From Streptomyces griseocarneus (GTDB lineage: Bacteria > Actinomycetota > Actinomycetes > Streptomycetales > Streptomycetaceae): a stretch of 64,000 bases of DNA. Positions within the stretch are counted from its first letter, which is position 1; every line of letters begins with the position of its first letter. Under the pieces are notes generated by a model, which had not been told where the DNA came from, searched no databases, and saw only the letters and a list, made by a program, of their open reading frames with translations. The stretch spans positions 186,001 to 250,000 of the forward strand of contig NZ_BNBL01000001.1 of assembly GCF_014655595.1 (NCBI RefSeq). Direction: 5' to 3'. The translations under genes and the position numbers were made by a program. This document shows, piece by piece, positions 17,984 to 26,005 of the stretch.

Positions 17984-19390
17984 GTGCCCGCCGCGCCGTT
18001 CCGCTGGGGCGTGCTGGTCCTGCTGTGCGTCGCCAACTTCGCCGTTCTCCTCGACTCGCAGAGCGTCATCCTGGCGCTGCCCCAGCTGACCGCCGACCTC
18101 GGCCTGTCCGCCGGCGACGCGCAGTGGGTGCTCAGCGCCAAGCTGCTGACCTTCGGCGGTCTGCTCCTGCTGGGCGGCCGGACCGCCGACCGCCTCGGGC
18201 GCCGCCGGGTCTTCATGACCGGCACGGCGCTCTTCCTCGTCAGCTCGACGGCCTGCGGCCTCGCCCGGCACGGCGCGGTCCTCATCGGCGCCCGGGCGCT
18301 GGGCGGGGTGGCGGCCGCGCTGATGGTGCCCACCGCCCTGTCGATCCTGGTGAACACCTTCCCGGAGGGGCGGAGCCGCAACACCGCGCTCGCGGGCTGG
18401 GCGGGCATCGGCGGCATCGGCGCCACGGCCGGCCTGCTCGTGGGCGGCCTGCTCACCCAGGCGCTGGGCTGGACCTGGGTGTTCTTCATCAACGTGCCCG
18501 TCAGCCTGCTCGTGCTGGCGCTCACCCCCGCCCTGCTGACGGAGAGCCGCGCCGCCGAGCGGCAGGGCACGTACGACGTCGCCGGCGCCCTGACCGGCAC
18601 CGCCGCGCTCTTCGCGGTCGTCCTCGCCGTCATCCGGGCGTCCGTCACCGGCTGGACGAGCCCGCGCACCCTCGGCCTGTTCGCCGCCGCCGGGGCGCTC
18701 GTCGCCGTGTTCGCGGCCGTCGAGCGGCGGTCGGCGTCCCCGCTGTTGCCGCCGGCCATGCTGCGGCGCGGTGCCCTCGCCGGCGGCGACCTCGTCACGG
18801 TGACGATGGGCATGGCGGCCTTCGGGCTGTCGGTCGCGAGCTCGCAGTACGGGCAGGTCGTGCTCGGCTACGGGCCGCTGGAGTTCGGCCTGCTGCAGTC
18901 CGTCATGCCGACCCTGGCCTTCGTGGGCGCCTACGCCGGGCAGAGCGTGGTGACCCGGGCGGGCGTCCGCCCGGTGGTCGTGGCCTGCCTGCTCCTGCTG
19001 GGCGCGGGCTCGCTGCTGCTGTCCCGGGTGCCGGCGGACGGCAGCTACGTGCCCGACATCCTGTGGGGCCTGGTCGTGTTCGGCCCCGGCCTGGGCGCCG
19101 GCACGGCCGCCGCGTCGGTGGCCGCGCTGGCGCGCGTACCCGAGCACGCCAGCGGCGTGGCCTCCGGGCTCAACGTCGCCTCGCTGCAGATCGGCGGGGC
19201 GCTGGGCGTCGCGGTGGTCACCTCGATGGCCACCACCTTCACCACCGCGCCGGGCGGCCCGGCCGGGCTGACGGCGGGCCTGCGCGCCGGCTTCCTCGCC
19301 TGCGCCGCCTGCGCCGCCCTCGGCCTGGTGCCGGCGCTCACGCTGCTGCCCCGCTCCCGGGCCGCGGCCCGGGGGACGGAGCGGCCCTGA
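17984..19390 (+). CDS. MFS transporter, DHA2 family exporter
   Basis: Membrane efflux protein of about 468 residues with about 14 hydrophobic segments. TM1 carries NFAVLLDSQSVILALPQL, motif A is GGRTADRLGRRR, and WTWVFFINVPVSLLV is the DHA2 loop. GTG 17984 is preferred because a purine-rich GGGGAGGGGGAG is placed correctly before it; an alternative GTG at 17912 overlaps the stop of the FAD gene (GTGA) and adds 24 residues. It ends 4 bases from the convergent methyltransferase. Likely role: export of, or self-resistance to, the cluster product. Confidence 0.88.
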   Translation: MPAAPFRWGVLVLLCVANFAVLLDSQSVILALPQLTADLGLSAGDAQWVLSAKLLTFGGLLLLGGRTADRLGRRRVFMTGTALFLVSSTACGLARHGAVLIGARALGGVAAALMVPTALSILVNTFPEGRSRNTALAGWAGIGGIGATAGLLVGGLLTQALGWTWVFFINVPVSLLVLALTPALLTESRAAERQGTYDVAGALTGTAALFAVVLAVIRASVTGWTSPRTLGLFAAAGALVAVFAAVERRSASPLLPPAMLRRGALAGGDLVTVTMGMAAFGLSVASSQYGQVVLGYGPLEFGLLQSVMPTLAFVGAYAGQSVVTRAGVRPVVVACLLLLGAGSLLLSRVPADGSYVPDILWGLVVFGPGLGAGTAAASVAALARVPEHASGVASGLNVASLQIGGALGVAVVTSMATTFTTAPGGPAGLTAGLRAGFLACAACAALGLVPALTLLPRSRAAARGTERP

Positions 19391-19393
19391 GCG

Positions 19394-20155
19394 TCATTCC
19401 CGGACGCCGCGGACGATCAGTCGCCGGGCGCGGGGGTCGTAGGCGCGGCCGTCGAAGTCGCCGAAGCACTCGACGCCGGTGAAGCCGGCCCGCTCGAACA
19501 TCGCCCGCAGCTCGGCCGCACTGTAGACGTACGAGGTCAGCGACGCGGAACGGGACTCGCCGTCGCGGATCAGCGTCCAGTCGGTCCGCAGCCGCGTGTA
19601 GTCGTCGAGGACGGTGTCGCGCAGCAGGACGGTCGCCCCGGGCAGGTCGACGACCTGCGGCCGGCCCACGCGCCGGGCCAGGACCTCCTTGCCGAGGACG
19701 TCGATCAGCAGCCGGCCGCCCGGGGCGAGGCTCGCGTGCGCGTTGCGCAGTACCTGGAGGTTGGCCTCGGGGTCGGCGAAGTACCCGAACGACGTGTACA
19801 TGTTGATCACCACGTCGAACGCGGCGGGCCGCGTGAACCCGGCCATGTCGGCCTGGACGAGCCCGGCGGACGCCCCGGCGGCGGCCAGGGCCTCCTTGGC
19901 CCGCTCCAGCATGGCGGCGTTGAGGTCGACGCCGGTCACCCGGTGCCCCCGCAGGGCGAGCGGCACCAGGTACAGGCCGGGCCCGCAGCACAGGTCGAGC
20001 ACCCGGGAGCCGGCCGGGAACGCCAGCAGCGGCGAGGCGGCCACGTTGTCCGCCGCCTCGGCCGCCCGCCGCGGGGAGAACATGAACTCGGCGAAGCCCG
20101 ACCACAGCCCGTCGTTCTCGTACCAGTGCACAGGTGCCCCGTCCCCGGCGCTCAC
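19394..20155 (-). CDS. class I SAM-dependent methyltransferase
   Basis: 253-residue methyltransferase. The SAM-binding motif I is VLDLCCGPGLYL, followed by the acidic VTGVDLN strand and a post-I LVQADM. The N-terminal WYENDGLWSGFAEFMFS segment is typical of a small-molecule methyltransferase group common in actinomycetes. GTG 20155 overlaps the TGA of the halogenase gene (GTGA), so the two are coupled and probably act on the same molecule. O- versus C-methylation cannot be told from sequence. Confidence 0.82.
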   Translation of the reverse strand: MSAGDGAPVHWYENDGLWSGFAEFMFSPRRAAEAADNVAASPLLAFPAGSRVLDLCCGPGLYLVPLALRGHRVTGVDLNAAMLERAKEALAAAGASAGLVQADMAGFTRPAAFDVVINMYTSFGYFADPEANLQVLRNAHASLAPGGRLLIDVLGKEVLARRVGRPQVVDLPGATVLLRDTVLDDYTRLRTDWTLIRDGESRSASLTSYVYSAAELRAMFERAGFTGVECFGDFDGRAYDPRARRLIVRGVRE

Positions 20156-21735
20156 GCGCCGGTCCCGTGGGCGCCGTGGACGGCCCTGAGGTACTCCATG
20201 TGGCCGGGCAGGCCGGCCGAGTGGATGTCGCGCTCCTTGTCGATGTGCTCGAACATCTCCCACGCGGCGTCGTCGTTCATCAGCTCCACCGACGGCGGGG
20301 CCTTGGTGAACTCGAACTCCATCCCGGACAGGATCGCCCACAGGCTGCGGGTCTCGAACAGGCGCAGCTGGCTGCCGTCGGGGATGATCACGCTCTGCGC
20401 GTACTCGGTGAGCTTCTCCGCCAGGCTGTCGGGAACGGGCGCCTCGCGGACCGCCCGCCAGAACTCGGTGTCGTCGCGGTCGGTCAGGCAGTAGTGCATG
20501 ACGATGAAGTCGCGCAGGTCCTCGAACGCGCTCGTCATCAGCTCGTTGTAGCGGGTGACCCGGCGCTCGTCCAGGTCGCTGTCCGGGAAGTGCAGGACGA
20601 GCAGCGCCAGCTGGTACTCGATCAACGCGATGGTCGTGGACTCGAGCGGTTCGACGAAGCAGCTGGACAGGCCCACCGCGACGCAGTTGTTCACCCAGGA
20701 CCGGCGGTTGTGCCCCACCCGCATCCGGATGTGGTTGGCCGGCACGTCGTGGGCCCGGGGGCCCAGGAAGTCGCGGAGGTCCTGCTCGGCCTTCTCCGGG
20801 GTCGTGGTCCGGCTGGAGTAGACGTAGCCGGTGCCCTCGCGGTGGTAGAGCGGGATCTCCCAGATCCAGCCGTCGCCGCGGGCGTTGGCCGTCGTGTAGG
20901 GCCGCAGCCCGTCGGGGTGGTGATCGGCCGGCAGGGCGATCGCCGAGTCGCACAGCAGCGCGTCCCGCTCGCTGACGAACGGCTCGTGCAGGGCCTGGTT
21001 GATCAGCAGGCCCCGGAATCCCGAGCAGTCGAGGAAGAGGTCGGCGTGGAGTTCGGCGCCGGTGTCGGTCACGACCTTCTCGATGTGCCCCCGGGGGTCG
21101 ACCGCGACGCCCTTCACGTCGGCCACCACGTGGCGCACCCCCCGGCCCGTCGCCAGGTCCCTGAGGTACTCGGCGATGAGCGCGGCGTCGAAGTGGTACG
21201 CGTAGCGGTAGCCGGGGTCGGGCGCGTCGGTGCCCGGCAGGGGCTTGGGGGCCTTGTTGAGCTCGCACAGCCGCTGCAGGGCCATGCCCGCGTCGCCGAA
21301 CGTGGCACGGACGCGGGGATCCCCCGCCAGCCGCTGCTTCAGCCAGAAATGGGCCAGGGACACGCCCCGGCCGAAACGCTTGTGAAAGGGCTGCTCATAG
21401 CTCGGGACCGGCGGCTCGGGAACGGTGAAGAAGGGGTGGAAATAGGTGTGCCGGCTGCCGTCCGGACGCGGTTTCCGCCAGTCGTTGAAGCGGACCGCCG
21501 ACTTGAACGCCGCATTGCACCGCGGCATCCAGTCCTCTTCCTTCATGCCGAGAAAGGCGAATGTCGTCCGCAGGGTGGGGACCGTGGCCTCGCCCACCCC
21601 GATCCGCCCGATGCGGGCCGATTCGACGAGCGTTATCTCGACTTTCCTTCCGAACGCGCGGTTCAGATATGCGGCGGACAACCAGCCGGCTGTTCCGCCG
21701 CCGACGATCACGATCTTCTGGATGGGGCGTGCCAC
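20152..21735 (-). CDS. FADH2-dependent halogenase, tryptophan-halogenase family
   Basis: Flavin halogenase of 527 residues that uses FADH2, O2 and halide to make HOX, which a lysine then delivers to an electron-rich ring. All key elements are present: GGGTAGWLSA (FAD), GVGEATVP, catalytic K78 in NAAFKSAVRF, the W290-I-W-E-I-P295 signature, and E362 in FVEPLESTTI. GTG 21735 follows AAGGAGAT. Free tryptophan is unlikely as substrate because the gene is in an operon with an aryl-acid AMP ligase and near an aryl PKS; a phenolic ring made by that PKS fits. A flavin reductase is needed and none is visible nearby. Confidence 0.92.
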   Translation of the reverse strand: MARPIQKIVIVGGGTAGWLSAAYLNRAFGRKVEITLVESARIGRIGVGEATVPTLRTTFAFLGMKEEDWMPRCNAAFKSAVRFNDWRKPRPDGSRHTYFHPFFTVPEPPVPSYEQPFHKRFGRGVSLAHFWLKQRLAGDPRVRATFGDAGMALQRLCELNKAPKPLPGTDAPDPGYRYAYHFDAALIAEYLRDLATGRGVRHVVADVKGVAVDPRGHIEKVVTDTGAELHADLFLDCSGFRGLLINQALHEPFVSERDALLCDSAIALPADHHPDGLRPYTTANARGDGWIWEIPLYHREGTGYVYSSRTTTPEKAEQDLRDFLGPRAHDVPANHIRMRVGHNRRSWVNNCVAVGLSSCFVEPLESTTIALIEYQLALLVLHFPDSDLDERRVTRYNELMTSAFEDLRDFIVMHYCLTDRDDTEFWRAVREAPVPDSLAEKLTEYAQSVIIPDGSQLRLFETRSLWAILSGMEFEFTKAPPSVELMNDDAAWEMFEHIDKERDIHSAGLPGHMEYLRAVHGAHGTGA

Positions 21736-21823
21736 GGACGGATCTCCTTTACGAGCGGCGGTCGGCCGGCGGGGACGCGGCCGGGCGGCCGCGTCCCCTC
21801 CTTCTCGGCGTTGCGGTGCCCTC

Positions 21824-22381
21824 TCACCGGCCCCCGGGGGCCCCGGCGAGACCGGGGTAGCCCACCTTGACCAGCTGCTGCGCGGCCCCGGCGTACCACT
21901 CGGGGGCGTCGGGGGCCTCGGTGCCCAGTCCGTCGACGTAGCGGGTGAACAGGGAGAACACCGCCGCGATCAGCACGGTGTCGTGGATCTCGGTCTCGGT
22001 GGCGCCGGCGGACTTCGCGGCCGCGATCTGCTCCGGCGTCACGGACCGTCCGCTGTCGCGGGTGGTCAGGGCGATCCGGAGCAGGGCCCGCAGCTTTTCG
22101 GGGACCGGGGCGTTCTCCGGGTCCTTCTGGACCTGCGCCACCAGGTCGGGGCCGCCCTCGAGCTGGGCGGCGGCGAACGCGCCGTGCGCCTGGGCACAGA
22201 AGGAGCAGTCATTGCTCCGCGACACCACCGCGCCGATCAGTTCCCGCTCACCGCGGCTCAGCGAATTCGGGCCGCGCAGCAGTACCTCCACCAGTTCGCC
22301 GAGCGGTTTCGCGGTCTCCGGGCGGAAGTCGAACAGGCCGATGATGCCGGGCTTTTCGGGGTCCACTGCGATGTGTGCCAT
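21824..22381 (-). CDS. AhpD-like carboxymuconolactone decarboxylase-family protein
   Basis: Small all-helical protein of 185 residues. The peroxidatic CxxC motif is in NDCSFCAQAHGAFAAAQ, as in AhpD and related peroxidase-like proteins (usually with a proton-relay His, here in QAHG). It is in the same transcriptional direction as the ligase, antiporter, halogenase and methyltransferase, 88 bases upstream of the halogenase start. A plausible job is defence against peroxide produced by the flavin halogenase; that is inference. Confidence 0.8.
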   Translation of the reverse strand: MAHIAVDPEKPGIIGLFDFRPETAKPLGELVEVLLRGPNSLSRGERELIGAVVSRSNDCSFCAQAHGAFAAAQLEGGPDLVAQVQKDPENAPVPEKLRALLRIALTTRDSGRSVTPEQIAAAKSAGATETEIHDTVLIAAVFSLFTRYVDGLGTEAPDAPEWYAGAAQQLVKVGYPGLAGAPGGR

Positions 22382-22470
22382 TGCGTGCGCCCTCCACGGA
22401 TTGACGTCGGTCAGGCCGATAATCCGTGTGCGGATCCGCGGAATCCATACTCCAGGTTGCTCATGCCGAC

Positions 22471-22499
22471 AGGCACGGGCACAGGCACGGGCAGGGGCG
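22471..22499. repeat. short GGCACGGGCACA tandem repeat
   Basis: CAGGCACGGGCA is repeated with a 12-base period in the 133-base gap between the antiporter stop and the AhpD-like gene. No other feature is visible in that gap. Confidence 0.4.
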
Positions 22500-22514
22500 G
22501 AGAAGGGCGAGGAT

Positions 22515-23885
22515 TCAGGCGGTGTCGCCGGAGGGGTGGGTGGCGGGCCGGTCCGCGCCGTCGGACGCCTGCCACGACCGGTGGTCGAGCAGGCGCAGGT
22601 CCTCCTCCTCGGTCCGGGCCACGCGCCCCATCGTCAGCCGCAGCAGCGGCGGGGCCATCAGCGAGGTGAAGACGGCGACCAGGACGACCATCGTGTACTC
22701 GGCGGTGCCCAGCACCCCCAGCCGCAGCCCGGCCATCGCGATGATCACCTCGACCACCCCGCGCGAGTTCATGCCTGCGCCCAGGGCCAGACCCTCCCAG
22801 CGGGTCAGTCCGCTCAGCCGCGCGCCCAGATAGGCCCCCGCGAACTTGCCCAGCACCGCGACGGCGAGCAGGGAGAGCGCCGCGAGCGCCGTCGTGGGGT
22901 GCGCGAGCGCGGTGAGGTCCATCCGCAGGCCCGCCGTGGCCAGGAACAGCGGGGCGAGCACCGACAGGACGACCGTGCGCAGCGGGGCGAGCTTCGGCTG
23001 GGCCGCCGGGGCCCCGGTGATGAGGATGCCGACCGCGAAGGCGCCCAGGACCGGCTCCATGCCCAGCAGATGGGTGAGCGTGCCGCCGGCGAGCACCAGC
23101 ACGACGGCGGTGGCCACGGCGGTGCCCGGCTCGGGGTGCCGCGCGGCGCGCTCCATCGCCCCGCGCACCAGCACCCGGCCGGCGGTGGCGGCGAACAGCG
23201 CGAAGCCGGCGAGGAGCGCCACCGACAGCCCCACGCCGCGCCCGGTGATGCCGGAGGTCGCCGCGGCCGAGACCACCGACAGCAGCAGCCAGCCCACCGC
23301 GTCGTCGACCATGCCGGCGCCCAGCGTGAGCTGCCCGATGGTGCGGTGCAGCAGGCGCATGTCGGAGAGCGTCTTGGCGATCACCGGGATGGCCGTGACG
23401 CACATCGCCACCCCGATGAACAGCGCGAACACCCCCCGGTCCGGCCCCGCCATCGAGTCGGGCAGCAGCAGGCCCAGGCCCACCCCCATGCCCAGCGGGA
23501 TCAGCAGCCCGAACAGGCTCACCAGCACCGCCGTCCTGGCCCGCGCGCGCAGCATCCGTACGTCCAGGTGGGTGCCGGTGACGCCGACCAGCAGCAGCAC
23601 CGCGATCTGGCCGACGGCGTCGAGGAGGTGCATCTGCTCGGCCGGCCCGGGTAACACGGTGTCGGCCAGGTCCGGCGCCAGGTGTCCGAGCAGGCTGGGG
23701 CCCAGCAGCACTCCGGTGGCCAGCTCGCCGCTGAGGGCCGGCAGCCCCGCCCTCCGCGCCAAGGAGCCCAGCAGCCGGGCCAGGGCCAGGAGCAGCAGCA
23801 CGGCGCCGAGGAAGACCAGCACCGCGTGCGAGGACAGCGGGGCCACCGGCGCCGAGAGGTCCCTCCAGTACGCCGAGTCGCCCAT
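22515..23885 (-). CDS. cation:proton antiporter, CPA2 family
   Basis: Integral membrane protein of 456 residues with about 12 hydrophobic segments. The ion-binding region reads GAGMVDDAVGW with a double Asp, and an unwound-helix-like TAIPVIAKTL lies just before it, as in KefB/NapA-type antiporters. There is no C-terminal TrkA/RCK domain; the tail is short and charged. ATG 23885 follows a purine-rich site. One leucine, codon 78, is TTA (23652-23654 on the complement). Such antiporters occur in several antibiotic clusters; direct transport of the product is unproved. Confidence 0.85.
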   Translation of the reverse strand: MGDSAYWRDLSAPVAPLSSHAVLVFLGAVLLLLALARLLGSLARRAGLPALSGELATGVLLGPSLLGHLAPDLADTVLPGPAEQMHLLDAVGQIAVLLLVGVTGTHLDVRMLRARARTAVLVSLFGLLIPLGMGVGLGLLLPDSMAGPDRGVFALFIGVAMCVTAIPVIAKTLSDMRLLHRTIGQLTLGAGMVDDAVGWLLLSVVSAAATSGITGRGVGLSVALLAGFALFAATAGRVLVRGAMERAARHPEPGTAVATAVVLVLAGGTLTHLLGMEPVLGAFAVGILITGAPAAQPKLAPLRTVVLSVLAPLFLATAGLRMDLTALAHPTTALAALSLLAVAVLGKFAGAYLGARLSGLTRWEGLALGAGMNSRGVVEVIIAMAGLRLGVLGTAEYTMVVLVAVFTSLMAPPLLRLTMGRVARTEEEDLRLLDHRSWQASDGADRPATHPSGDTA

Positions 23886-23945
23886 TCCGTGGCCCCTCTC
23901 CCCGAGTCCGACGATGATGCGCCGTGGAAACCGCCCGTCACATCT

Positions 23946-25652
23946 TTACGGTTGCTCACCGTCCGCGTGGCCGTTCACGCGTTCTGTCTCGATCCGTCGC
24001 ACAGCATCCGCCCGCAGCGCCTTCTTGTCGACCTTGCCGATCGGCGTCATCGGCAGGGACGGGAGGGTGAAGAGCCGCTCCGGCAGCTTGAACGAGGCCA
24101 CCCCGGCCGCCAGCATCACCGCCCGTACGTCCGCCAGGTCCACCCTCCCCGTGCCGTCCGGCACGACGAAGAGGCAGACCCGCTCGCCGAGTTCGGCGTC
24201 CGGCATCGCCACCGCCGCCGCGTGCGCGACGCCGCGGGCCCGGAGGGCGAAGGCCTCGACCTCCTCGGCGTTGATCTTCTCGCCGCCCCGGTTGACGACG
24301 TCCTTCTCCCGCCCGGTGACGACGAGATTGCCGCCCGGCCCCCGGCGCACGATGTCGCCCGTGCGGTACCAGCCGTCCTCGGTGAACGAGCGCGCGTCCG
24401 TCGCGGGGGAGTCGTAGTAGCTCCGGGCGGTGTACGGGCCCCGGGCGAGCAGCACGCCCGGCTCACCCGGCGCCACCGGCTCGCCGTCCTCGCCGACGAT
24501 CCGGATCTCGTCGTCCGGCGAGATCGGCCGGCCCTGGGTGTGGTGGACGACCTCGTCCGGGTCGTCGAGGCGCGTCAGGCACAACAGCCCCTCCGCCATC
24601 CCGAACACCTGCTGCAGCGTGCAGCCCAGCACCGGTTTCACCCGCCTCGCCGCCTCCGGCGTCAGCCGCGCGGCGCCGACCTGGACCAGCCGCAGCGAGG
24701 CGAGATCGGCGTCCGGGTTCTCCTCGCGGTGCGCCAGCCAGCGCATGACGACCGCCGGGACCACGGACGTCGCGGTGACGCGCTCCCGCTCGATCGCCGC
24801 GAACGCCACCTCCGGCGCCGGGGAGTCGGCGATCACCACCCGCCCCCCGGACAGCAGCGTGCCGAGCACACCGGGGCCGGCGTTGGTGAAGCCGTGGCCG
24901 AGCGGCAGCACGGCGAGGTAGACGGTGTCCGGCCCGAACCGGCACAGTGCGGCCGCGCGTTTGATCATGTAGGCGAAGTCGTCGTGGGTCCGGGCGACGA
25001 GCTTGGGCAGCCCCGTCGTCCCCCCGGAGAGCAGGAACGTCGCGACCGCGGCGGCGTCCGGCGCGGCCTCCTCGAGCAGGGCCGCCGTCGCCCCGGGGTC
25101 CTCCGCCGGCGCGCACAGCTCCCGCAGCCCGAGGCCGCCCGGCGCGACGTCGTCGCCCGCCACGAAGACGTGCTCCGCGCCCGGCACCGCCGCGACGATC
25201 TCGTGGGCCATCGCCTGGTGGTCGAAGTCCTTGAGCGTGCCGGGCACCACCAGCGCCTTCGCCCGCGCGTGCGCCACCACGCCGGACAGCTCGTGGTGAC
25301 GGTGCTGCGTCAGCGCCCACACCGGCACGGCACCCAGCCGGAAGCAGGCCACCGTGACGACCACGTGCTCCCAGCAGTTCGGCAGCTGCACCACGACCCG
25401 GTCGCCGGCGCCGATCCCCAGCGCGGCCATCCGCGCCGCCGCCCCGTCCGCGCGCGCCATCAGCTCGCGACGGCTCAGGCGCGTGGGGCCGTCGACGAGC
25501 CAGACCGAATCCGGGGACCGGCGCGCGGCCTCGGCGAGGTGGGATCCCATCGAACGCCCCTCCCAGTAGCCGCTGGCCACGTAGCGGGCCGCCGCGTCGG
25601 CCGGCCACGCGACGACGTCCGGAGGGGAGGGAGTGACCGCTTGCTCGGGCAT
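23946..25652 (-). CDS. aryl-acid AMP ligase (2,3-dihydroxybenzoate-AMP ligase type)
   Basis: Stand-alone adenylating enzyme of 568 residues in the DhbE/EntE/NcsB2 branch of the ANL superfamily, using ATP to make an aryl-AMP. Motifs: FLLSGGTTGLPK (P-loop), VFGMAEG, YRTGDIVRRG (ATP ribose), and the C-terminal lysine in PIGKVDKKAL. The acid-binding region reads PLGHGFTNAGPG, where DhbE has HNYP, so the ring pocket differs from dihydroxybenzoate enzymes. ATG 25652 follows AGGAG. It is divergent from the iterative PKS, so the PKS-made aryl acid is the likely substrate, passed on to CoA or a carrier protein. Confidence 0.88.
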   Translation of the reverse strand: MPEQAVTPSPPDVVAWPADAAARYVASGYWEGRSMGSHLAEAARRSPDSVWLVDGPTRLSRRELMARADGAAARMAALGIGAGDRVVVQLPNCWEHVVVTVACFRLGAVPVWALTQHRHHELSGVVAHARAKALVVPGTLKDFDHQAMAHEIVAAVPGAEHVFVAGDDVAPGGLGLRELCAPAEDPGATAALLEEAAPDAAAVATFLLSGGTTGLPKLVARTHDDFAYMIKRAAALCRFGPDTVYLAVLPLGHGFTNAGPGVLGTLLSGGRVVIADSPAPEVAFAAIERERVTATSVVPAVVMRWLAHREENPDADLASLRLVQVGAARLTPEAARRVKPVLGCTLQQVFGMAEGLLCLTRLDDPDEVVHHTQGRPISPDDEIRIVGEDGEPVAPGEPGVLLARGPYTARSYYDSPATDARSFTEDGWYRTGDIVRRGPGGNLVVTGREKDVVNRGGEKINAEEVEAFALRARGVAHAAAVAMPDAELGERVCLFVVPDGTGRVDLADVRAVMLAAGVASFKLPERLFTLPSLPMTPIGKVDKKALRADAVRRIETERVNGHADGEQP

Positions 25653-26005
25653 GACTGCTCCTGACGTTGGCGGACGCGGCGTGCACGGCGCGATGTTCAC
25701 GACCCGGCGTTCACGATTCGGCGTGCCGGCGCCGTTTCTCCCGGCAGCCTAAGGACGCCACCCGCCTCCGGTCGTCTCGGTGATTGCTGAATCGGGGCGC
25801 CCTCCTGAAGCCGCACGTCGGAAGTTGTCATACGGTCCCCGCCGGGCCGAACCTGTCGCTCAGTGGGGCGGCCCGCCCTCGCGTGAGCCCTTCCTGACGT
25901 ACAGGCAAAGGGCCGGACGCCGCCGCAGACACGGCTGCCGGAGAAGGCGATCACCGGCCCCCCTTTGCGTCGTGTCCGCTCGGTGAACCGAACAGGAGCG
26001 AGGAC
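25653..26005. promoter_or_regulatory. 353-bp divergent promoter region between the AMP ligase and the PKS
   Basis: No gene is visible here. It must hold the leftward promoter for the ligase-antiporter-AhpD-halogenase-methyltransferase run and the rightward PKS promoter. Tandem 14-base units TTCACGACCCGGCG (25696-25709) and TTCACGATTCGGCG (25710-25723) lie close to the ligase start. The complement of 25691-25700 is GTGAACATCG, the same 10-mer found upstream of tetR at 3277-3286. TTGTCA (25825-25830) is a possible -35, but I could not assign a convincing -10. Confidence 0.45.
25696..25723. repeat. 14-bp tandem repeat upstream of the ligase
   Basis: Two adjacent units, TTCACGACCCGGCG and TTCACGATTCGGCG, differ at two positions. 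They lie 44-72 bases upstream of the ligase start, a usual place for repressor binding. Confidence 0.6.

Noticed and set aside
16349..19390. A 1013-codon frame suggesting a fusion of an Arg-rich protein with the MFS transporter
   Set aside because: The first half is the shifted frame of the FAD monooxygenase. Only the part after 17912-17984 is real, starting at a GTG with its own ribosome-binding site.
20152..21735. Assignment as a free-tryptophan 5-, 6- or 7-halogenase
   Set aside because: The sequence shows the family and catalytic residues but not regiochemistry, and the operon context points to an aryl or carrier-bound phenolic substrate.
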